Source: a virus. From it: a stretch of 57,461 bases of DNA. The notes beneath the pieces are model-generated. The model was given only the letters and a program-made list of their open reading frames with translations, did not search any database and was not told the origin of the DNA. The first letter of the stretch is position 1. The number at the start of each line of letters is the position of its first letter. Both the position numbers and the translations under genes were made by a program. The stretch spans positions 1 to 57,461 of the IMG/VR virus record IMGVR_UViG_3300017788_000030. The stretch is one strand, 5' to 3'. Of the stretch, positions 53,901-57,461 are shown piece after piece.

Positions 53901-56900
53901 TCCGGATCCTTGAGAAGACGCTAAGTTTTTGAATAATTCTGCTCTTACTGGTCTTAATTCGTCTTCTTCTAAACCGCTCATAGAACTAAGTTCATTAAAT
54001 AAAGTTAACACATTTCGCGTTTGTCCAGCAAAAGCTTGTTGAGCAGCAAGCATAGCTTCTTGTTGGGTCTTACCATCTGTTAAAGCTTGTCTATAAGCTA
54101 ATTGAGCAGCTTGGGATTGTTGAATAGTATTTACATTTCCCGACAGGGCGCTGTTTAATACATTAAATGTAGTACCTAATTCTTGTAATTCTTGCGGCGT
54201 ACTACCAAGCAATCGTTCGCCAAAGCCTGTTGATGCCTGAGTAATATTTGCAGATTTTTGTTGTATTCTAGATATTTCTGAAATAATATCATTAATATTT
54301 TGTTCTATATTTTGAGGTAAACTATCTAACGCTTGATTAACCTGTCTAATAGATGACTCTGTTAAACCCAATTCTTTATTTAGTGCAATAAATTGTCTAG
54401 ATGCTGCTAAGTCTCTTTTATCAAAAGATTGCGCCATATTTGCTAAAGATTTTTCAATATTTTGTTTTTGTTGTATTAATGAGTCTCTTCTATCAGATAA
54501 TGTGCCAGCATTTAAATCTTGTGGTCTTACTCCGGCTTTAGTAGCCGCAACCGACGTTCTAGCTTGTCTTCTTTGGTCCAGGGTAATTCTTTTACCCAAA
54601 GCTTCTTGAAAACTTATATTACTTTGAGCAATAATATTTTGAGATGATGCTATATTTTCAGCTAGTTTATCTTGCAAAGATCCATATTCTTTTGCTGCGG
54701 CTCCAACAAAATTTAAAGCATTTTCTAAAAATTTTGCACTAGCATTTAATGCTTCAAATACTTGTTTACTAGCTTGTATTTGTTGGTTTAATCCAGGAAT
54801 ATTTTCTAGTATATCTTGTATGCTAATATCTTCTAACTTATTTCTACCCTTTACAAACTCAGCAATAGCCGGTTTAAATTGGGCTCTAATACTTTCTCCT
54901 AGTTGTGGTCCAAAAATATTATCTAGTTGATTAGTTAATAAACCACTTAATCTATCGCCAATAACATTAGGTTCAGTAACGCCTCCGGCTTTGGCCTGAT
55001 TTAAAGCTGTTGTCATAGAGTCTTCTATATCCAAACTGAATCTAGCAAATTTTTCTACAAATTGTCTATCTTGTCCAGCGAACTGAGCTGACTGAGATAT
55101 TGCAGCATTTTGTTCAGTTCTAGAATATGCTCTAGGATTTTCTAGAATATTAGATGATCTTAATTTAATACTAAAATCAGCAGAATCACTAACTATATTT
55201 TGGATACTTTCAGAAGCCTGATCTAAACTAAAAGATGCCGCATTAATTGATTGATTAAGAGTTTCAAAAGTTCTGGTTAAACTAACGGAAACTAAATTTA
55301 GCTGTTTTGTGAGCATATTATTAGCTTTGGCTCTGGCGATCTCAGAAAATCTGGTCTCAATGCTTGTTCTAATTTCTTGTGTTTTTTGTGCTGTTAATTC
55401 ATTGATTTTTTGATTTTTTGTGTCTTCGGCATCTGTTGATTGTTTAATTTTTTCAACTTCTACAGCATAAGCTGTATCGGCTTCCAAAATAGCAGCATAT
55501 AATTGATCAAAAGATGATCCTCCTTGTTGTAGTTTTTGGGACACTGTTGCATAATCCTGCGTAGCTTGTATCTGAGAGTCTAAAAATTGTTGAGCTACAG
55601 CAGCTGCTTTTTGTTGATTCACAGCTTTTTCACCCCCAACAGTTTCTGCTGTTGGAGACGATAAAATACCTAATCTTCTGCCGATTCCGGTTAGCGTAGA
55701 CGGAGCATTTGCTCTTTCTCTAGAAGCTGCTAGTTTAGTTTCTTCCGTTTGTATTCTTTGGAAATTACCAATAACATCATTAAATGCACCTTTATCATTT
55801 ATATTAACCGACATTCTTTCAAAAGCTTTGCCTGTAGTATCAAAAATTTGATCAATTCTAGCGCTAGTAGTTGTTGCTTCAAAATTTGCAACACTAGCAC
55901 CCCAACTATCTATTGATGTGGCTAATCCAACAAGCAAACCTCCAATAGCACCTATGCCGCCAAACTGAGATCCAATGCTAGTAAATGTAGAAATATTTGA
56001 TGCTACTCCGGCAACCCCTGCTCCTGTTGCTCCTCCTATAGTTTCTCCTAATTGACCAGCTAACATTGGTCCGGTAAAAGCTAATGCTGTACCCAATCCA
56101 GAAAAGTTAAACTTGTTACGTTCTTTACTAGCGGCACCTTGTGTTTGTGACAATTGATCTGATGATTGTTGTAAAACATTTTGACTTTGTGTCGTTTCTT
56201 TAATTTCTTTGTATAGTCCACCCCAAGCATCGGCTACTCTTCTTTCCGCTGCTGCTACAGCATCGGTAAGAGGAATACTATTATTAATTTTTCTAATTTG
56301 TGCAGCAATAGCATTGACTTGTTTTCTTTGTACTTCTGCTACGAGTTTTGCGGCATCTTGGTCACCTGTTTCTGCTGCTCTAAAGGCACCAAAAGAAGCC
56401 GAAGGATTTGCCACCGGATTACTTTTTCCAAATAGAGCAGTAACTGATGTCTGTGTAATAAATTTTTGTAAAGCTTCGGTAGCAGCCTTTGTAACAGTAG
56501 TAAATTTATCTACTGGCCCATAATTAGTTCCACCATCCTTAAAACTTCTTATTCCAACACTACCGCCCTTATTCAATCCTAATGCTTTTGTTGCTTTTTC
56601 TCTTATTATAAAACTACCAACTGGTAAACTTGTAGGAATACTATCACTAGTTCCACTGCCCGGCCCCTTAAATATGCTAATACCACCTTCACTGAATCGC
56701 CCCATACCATTCTTATCAGCTTGATTCATTTTATTTAAAGTACCATATCCAATTCTTTTGGCAACTTTTGGTGGTACATAAGCTTCGCCGTTGCTAACTA
56801 GCGCAGGAACAGTTCCTCCATCAGCAAATGCTAGCCTGCCACCATTTGCTCTTCCAAAATACTCTAAGGCCATTTGTCCAGAAGATTTTGCGGGTTTTTT

Positions 56901-57461
56901 CTTATTTCTAACCACACTATTAGGATCATTAATCAAGCTTGGACTTTTACTATATCCGCTTTGTAGTATCCAAGCGGGATCTGTTGGTGGAGGCCATGTT
57001 TCTCTACGCCCATAAAGTTTGGGATCTATTAATGACTGATTTTTTGTCCAGTCTTCTGGTTCTAATGGGGTTTTCTTAACATCTCCTCTATTCTTAAAAT
57101 AGTATTCCCATACCTTCTTAGCGTCTCCGCTCACACTACTTCTATCAGAAGTTAACATAGCTCCTTTTTCACTAACAGCTTCCATTATCACATCATATAA
57201 TCTTGGACCATAGCCACTAGTAGCTTTAGATAATCCTACATTATATAAATTATCTTTCATCTTATGTGCGTAAACATATCCTGATCTTTGATCATTTTTG
57301 TAATAACTAGCCGTAATCATATCGCCATCTTCATTTAATCCTATTTTCCCAAAATCTTTTTCTTTTTTAGCCGGAGCTGTTTCTGCTGATTTTCTATTTC
57401 CATAAAGACCACCCATTAAACTTGCCATTTCTGATGTAGCATCAGCAAGACCACCCTGAGC
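44997..57461 (-). CDS. Giant tape-measure-like protein with added modules (at least 4,143 aa, 5' end open)
   Basis: The frame is open from the right window edge; the first internal ATG is at 57428, so the true N-terminus may lie outside. Early residues (GYGPRLYDVIMEAVSEKGAM) resemble the GNAT-like domain of some phage structural proteins. Long coiled-coil and Gln-rich helices fill residues about 300-2,200, with hydrophobic Gly/Ala segments near 445-520, 1,420-1,520 and 3,300-3,440. Four near-identical TDTVPAMLTPGEFVVN-type units mark domain joins. Residues about 2,317-2,997 contain Pro/Arg-rich linkers and SHD1-like modules, and a HEMAH metallopeptidase motif is at about residue 3,105. It should fix tail length and be ejected into the host. 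Extra modules may act in the host. Confidence 0.75.
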   Translation of the reverse strand, partial: AQGGLADATSEMASLMGGLYGNRKSAETAPAKKEKDFGKIGLNEDGDMITASYYKNDQRSGYVYAHKMKDNLYNVGLSKATSGYGPRLYDVIMEAVSEKGAMLTSDRSSVSGDAKKVWEYYFKNRGDVKKTPLEPEDWTKNQSLIDPKLYGRRETWPPPTDPAWILQSGYSKSPSLINDPNSVVRNKKKPAKSSGQMALEYFGRANGGRLAFADGGTVPALVSNGEAYVPPKVAKRIGYGTLNKMNQADKNGMGRFSEGGISIFKGPGSGTSDSIPTSLPVGSFIIREKATKALGLNKGGSVGIRSFKDGGTNYGPVDKFTTVTKAATEALQKFITQTSVTALFGKSNPVANPSASFGAFRAAETGDQDAAKLVAEVQRKQVNAIAAQIRKINNSIPLTDAVAAAERRVADAWGGLYKEIKETTQSQNVLQQSSDQLSQTQGAASKERNKFNFSGLGTALAFTGPMLAGQLGETIGGATGAGVAGVASNISTFTSIGSQFGGIGAIGGLLVGLATSIDSWGASVANFEATTTSARIDQIFDTTGKAFERMSVNINDKGAFNDVIGNFQRIQTEETKLAASRERANAPSTLTGIGRRLGILSSPTAETVGGEKAVNQQKAAAVAQQFLDSQIQATQDYATVSQKLQQGGSSFDQLYAAILEADTAYAVEVEKIKQSTDAEDTKNQKINELTAQKTQEIRTSIETRFSEIARAKANNMLTKQLNLVSVSLTRTFETLNQSINAASFSLDQASESIQNIVSDSADFSIKLRSSNILENPRAYSRTEQNAAISQSAQFAGQDRQFVEKFARFSLDIEDSMTTALNQAKAGGVTEPNVIGDRLSGLLTNQLDNIFGPQLGESIRAQFKPAIAEFVKGRNKLEDISIQDILENIPGLNQQIQASKQVFEALNASAKFLENALNFVGAAAKEYGSLQDKLAENIASSQNIIAQSNISFQEALGKRITLDQRRQARTSVAATKAGVRPQDLNAGTLSDRRDSLIQQKQNIEKSLANMAQSFDKRDLAASRQFIALNKELGLTESSIRQVNQALDSLPQNIEQNINDIISEISRIQQKSANITQASTGFGERLLGSTPQELQELGTTFNVLNSALSGNVNTIQQSQAAQLAYRQALTDGKTQQEAMLAAQQAFAGQTRNVLTLFNELSSMSGLEEDELRPVRAELFKNLASSQGSGLQNNPIFQTIISRLEQPPEQSREIKELQALLASEQRSLIDTTQRINQNTLDKQTAVLDAANQKFIDALSSIEVRFNTEQLRSMGLGLTPPGRVPQTQSKGGVVYASDGTYVNFAPKGTDTIPAMLTPGEFVVNAKATKNNLGLLRSINSSNGSGKTYSRGGVVYAADGTDTDDAFRKNIKDVRAKSAATNATLGAPSVTAAAQSATAAPQVSRLSSLRRGINNWAADVGVPNPTLVPEGSLQRLGQGVKSAVGSVTPTRQQVTQFANLRSVAGNVLMQQALRTGATALGADETTAQAVGLTADIGARFGYSAATRSAAGLLTKAAPLGTNVVLDTVQTFGELAYDPKAFDKKKREESEQQQTYLGSALGGLTRPVDKIAQMGYVSVSAYEARQQRLASEQMASRMQSSEVESAQQGDWWKSGLGPRAATYVDEMIRITLEKDRINSSGMSQDIKDKLLRILDQQQLSLPQITGDDLVYLVYKTAKQQDIDLIIQKIIETGKTEITQRQQRTQEQLLAQQQQDYRYRTEKTRALGLNHNATDEDILNAETNAAIQRSKNMADKENDRRNLLKTLNLPTWANDFDIKQAQTRKQDQDDLAAKNGELQTFFDNRGGFGFVSTDTLRQISFDRDNGGLPSDIINSDPAFKDWQKLLIERKNKENEIQKSIDPGVKLKGYQALVELDDSIRASYEEAKKDYISKNNLNITPDELADQLWNDYDTSMLKKAQESQRREKVLANKEAEKQAQMWKTLSRISNIQLPSKFENPGRFLTLRSNILEKLKGKFPLSGDVTTDIQTMQQYGLDAKIAEAIFRPFDNNQIAAVASMIPVSSKTDPALRNQISLLSQASSTALNTAKNNPYLLNIIDKNPKVNQKFKTAFIKSVNDINNFNKMVGGFNQLDKRNQDNARGNLLKRLTRQGYIDPRNPDASIEKLNALGGSNVAQFLFPNKQAQNKVIRIANPKNLGGIVYANNGMLVPYEPRGTDTVPAMLTPGEFVVNKQATSRHRGLLESINRSKGGSVKYLQEGGTAEDMTQVATKDGVKITKPSEIYTMTKQNLSISKDTNKLGYSTKDIVKSNTDDVPLSDKSAHAKLDAILEAIDKCCRSTQRGIGAIINMMNVWNPIINQLQPIINLIAALVPGMPGMPAPPAPAGAGQQPPAPPARRPPPPRRPPPPRRHERRRRGDFSPPPWSAPPAGHVPRRAAGPAAGGGIVYANNGMLVPYEPRGTDTVPAMLTPGEFVVNRSATRANLPLLQSINNSKGGSINKYAKGGVVYLQKGGVAKETIGIHGGEATYYAVQNGLREGYFTTKSRDAEGLPIYYNGTQVELWDRKEGGSGTSAPLYRHKIGKFNKNNNDCFIEVTTVPITDNDDSVWYVPPVSRNDPAPINNRERRMEDWLAGGRTAGAKKRYEENVAAQDRIIEGLNNSGLNNFLRHMLDAAKKYECSDDQKKQALKEQGLGIRTWTAQNKFDRQNFGSPKTDAIGRSIFKGEFRGWKDHDRFLIKYQTGEENGEPRYQETDLLFDHLIKSDQERILKTRPAKQSQSPKPSQPSAATEKDKAAVKIKCDEKEIRERRWVDASGKYATVGRFQGLKDDVVEIRKSNGSVIRVPLNRLSEIDRNYVEACHRQKPEQLPQPRTTAQEEAEKTRRTPSGPFLEPPPYKPPIKPRPTTPEDQSETGKGIFLDPPGNNFPGSGPPTPLTPGAQRRAKTQQEADNAERERQIRTGAGLDPFPPSPRPSAGPMPSTPRPPVGTNRKQPSTSPLPTPKSAGYTWLNGRLIGDKPLVGDYVSWNNEGVLIKRPNNSNIRIDRNTWKKFATPQDRAKVGVSLPYAKGGVVYAQYGGLPENEQLNAIDIFDPNAMKNTLNSLTDSLQGYTSSPQGQQKLLMATNQNYGISGIRQSGLPSGASATFDLQSRNIIFRDRVVTSAMAKHEMAHALANTTHVGPNVRNQQFAAQMGDFSSDDAMQIWEQRAQLKKQQYLDAGIDPKKVEEQYNIEKTQLQQKLRNRKNARSSIVFQIGQELVDNNYQKLADTGYTIAQLDANPNELFAVIASIADTPEFNNMPASQAFLRKSMQTMGYSKGGLVYAQDGMRIPNGMAAYRAGMGPYSTNAQSPISTFNWEKFALEERQVQAAGVSAAKSIGPTAAGIAAGSATAQLASPMLLTPFAPAYPLVVLTGGVVGAMGAGYIQEAGLDAVAPEANQKANQLMGEYPVTSAVAGAIPGMGYGLATQGVRSMVGTLGTRATAAGVSATIGTGVELASNQVFDIPTDLNSLTRNAVVNAAVGFAQPGAKPQTSIKRISELRTQISDNFKVLDDLAQTRDTKMNDSSLSESARKKLSTTIRNKQSKLMVEIAKQQTELASLQKQLEYRLSRQLDSGTISEEYLRFLESYGVDQTTIDKVKSGQLPMDPNSRASRATQMGLDLPVFRMAQPGAKNFGQPPEVGPRAVNAGPASKGMAYTAFDKAPLELASQPNLPQDAYVQQQNIMSRTIQSALELFSPESAELREKTIARKAFSTYDLLGSSEKVAGLDPSVSGVGSVDLPNPNQYPPGSRTTLFNFSTSGDLKTLLPALQEYARTRKDPSGQLERMLRGSGITRKELNIQGRTILPEEMNLPNFADFENSMEFTFRRPDEYSVYNILRKLFPQAQGALVRDEGGISLPFFGQGADRLRHSRLAPLDPEKSLTPNIYQSRGGIVYASQGQYVNYQPRGTDTVPAMLTPGEFVVNRAATQANLPLLQAINSGNYADGGVVYLQRGSGSSTHTSLKQMPYDALIKSIGFLIQSNGNLAQSYNRQTGTPAYLRSDFDSPLIRKIQEHFEAQRINKEARFPQRQQEIRNVVAPQENTLTQIFNSVNQQLTTFTSLLGQVTKGLISPTQTNITNNRNGVNNIDGLSAFTQTFNTFINQLSSIRIPDTITMQLAPLPPIQIVLTGAEALASIEPGLQRIISGRINEALSSFSNNFDGINIQQA
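45729..45830 (-). repeat. Tape-measure PAMLTPGEFVVN unit, copy 4
   Basis: This is a 34-codon unit reading GGIVYASQGQYVNYQPRGTD then TVPAMLTPGEFVVN. It is the most C-terminal copy. Confidence 0.85.
48102..48116 (-). other. HEMAH zincin motif within the tape-measure protein
   Basis: The codons read HEMAH (His-Glu-Met-Ala-His) in the context TSAMAKHEMAHALANTTH, at about residue 3,105. This fits the HExxH metal-binding and catalytic helix of gluzincin/metzincin peptidases. A third ligand is not identified. Confidence 0.55.
48440..48600 (-). other. Weak third SHD1-like module
   Basis: YTWLNGRLIGDKPLVGDYVS then VLIKRPNNSNIRIDRNTW follow the strand plan of SHD1 modules (Trp at the start, a Gly turn, paired strands, a Trp/Leu before a helix), but key residues are poorly conserved. 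Confidence 0.35.
49040..49200 (-). other. SHD1-like module in GC-rich DNA within the tape-measure protein
   Basis: The coding strand reads RRWVDASGKYATVGRFQGLK, then DDVVEIRKSNGSVIRVPLNR and LSEIDRNYVEACH. The pattern R-x-W-x-D/x-x-G-K, G-x-F-x-G, V-x-L/I-R, V-P-L-x-x-L-S-x-x-D-x-x-Y is that of SHD1 (SLA1 homology domain 1), frequent in Planctomycetes proteins. Hand count gives 33 and 39 G or C in the two 60-nt lines 49,081-49,140 and 49,141-49,200 (55% and 65%). Confidence 0.7.
49315..49530 (-). other. Second SHD1-like module
   Basis: RTWTAQNKFDRQNF then GEFRGWKDHDRFLIKY and LLFDHLIKSDQERIL resemble the SHD1 plan (Arg-x-Trp-Thr, G-x-F-x-G, Leu/Ser-x-x-Asp-x-x), with an insertion in the middle. 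It lies upstream (N-terminal) of the clearer copy. Confidence 0.45.
50181..50282 (-). repeat. Tape-measure PAMLTPGEFVVN unit, copy 3
   Basis: This 34-codon unit has the same amino acids as copy 2 (50,913-51,014), though 14 of 34 codons differ synonymously. Confidence 0.9.
50281..50480. other. GC-rich Pro/Arg linker segment
   Basis: Lines 50,341-50,400 and 50,401-50,460 each have 45 G or C of 60 by hand count (75%). The - strand codes a Pro/Arg/Ala-rich linker (PPAPPARRPPPPRRPPPPRR). It sits directly beside a tape-measure repeat unit. Confidence 0.75.
50381..50416. repeat. Two perfect tandem 18-bp copies
   Basis: The unit gccgaggaggaggtggcc occurs at 50,381-50,398 and again at 50,399-50,416, followed by a degenerate third start. 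It codes a repeated Arg/Pro block. Confidence 0.9.
50913..51014 (-). repeat. Tape-measure PAMLTPGEFVVN unit, copy 2
   Basis: The 34-codon unit reads GGIVYANNGMLVPYEPRGTD then TVPAMLTPGEFVVN and is identical at protein level to copy 3. Confidence 0.9.
53502..53603 (-). repeat. Tape-measure PAMLTPGEFVVN unit, copy 1
   Basis: This is the most N-terminal full unit, GGVVYASDGTYVNFAPKGTD then TIPAMLTPGEFVVN. Two looser relatives near the N-terminus of the protein (56,570-56,690 and 56,740-56,830) show the same Gly-Gly/Pro/Gly/Glu pattern. Confidence 0.85.

Noticed and set aside
1-57461. tRNA genes
   Set aside because: I looked for cloverleaf and GTTC-type TPsiC patterns in the few intergenic gaps and found none; almost all sequence is coding. 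A tRNAscan search would settle this.

Overview
This window looks like part of a large tailed phage (Caudoviricetes) genome. It is AT-rich, almost gap-free, and has two convergent blocks. Genes on the + strand (1 to 22,911) carry DNA metabolism. Genes on the - strand (57,461 to 22,904) carry very long virion genes. I saw no rRNA, tRNA, integrase, transposase or CRISPR array.

Positions 1-9,188 hold a chain of coupled genes with 1-26 nt overlaps or near contacts: the end of a PhoH-like ATPase, an HNH nuclease, a FmdB-like zinc ribbon, four unknown small proteins, a RecA/UvsX-like recombinase, a Vsr-like nuclease, two small proteins (one possibly a recombination mediator), a DnaB-type helicase, a DnaG-type primase, a deoxynucleotide monophosphate kinase and a RecB/Cas4-like nuclease. 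Positions 9,229-13,604 hold a DNA polymerase III alpha subunit in two separately coded halves. A small protein and a DnaQ-like proofreading exonuclease lie between the halves. The start of the first half is broken inside the first PHP metal-binding motif. A near-consensus sigma70 promoter inside an inverted repeat then drives ssb. Positions 14,125-20,156 encode seven sugar-transfer-type or unknown proteins (two clear GT-B glycosyltransferases and one sugar-nucleotidyltransferase-like protein). Positions 20,137-22,911 hold a modular Vsr-like endonuclease, a probable ssDNA-annealing protein, a zinc-ribbon protein and a membrane-anchored protein with a DUF2135/YfaP-like domain.

On the - strand, transcription enters from the right through a tape-measure-like protein of more than 4,143 residues. 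It then passes an Asn/Gly-rich beta-roll fibre protein (1,516 aa), two tandem paralogues (538 and 540 aa), a probable hub/baseplate protein (1,338 aa), a 534-aa protein with a DnaJ-like CxxCxGxG motif, a 2,708-aa Cys-rich protein and a small zinc-knuckle protein. The two blocks meet in an 8-bp overlap of convergent stop codons.

The host is not shown directly. The giant tape-measure protein contains one clear and two weaker SHD1-like modules coded by unusually GC-rich DNA (hand counts of 55-75% per 60 nt against roughly 35% nearby). The membrane protein's C-terminal domain also resembles proteins common in Planctomycetes. My inference is a phage of a planctomycete, or of a similar higher-GC bacterium, that has taken host segments into its virion genes. 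Functional calls rest on motif recognition only. No database search was run.
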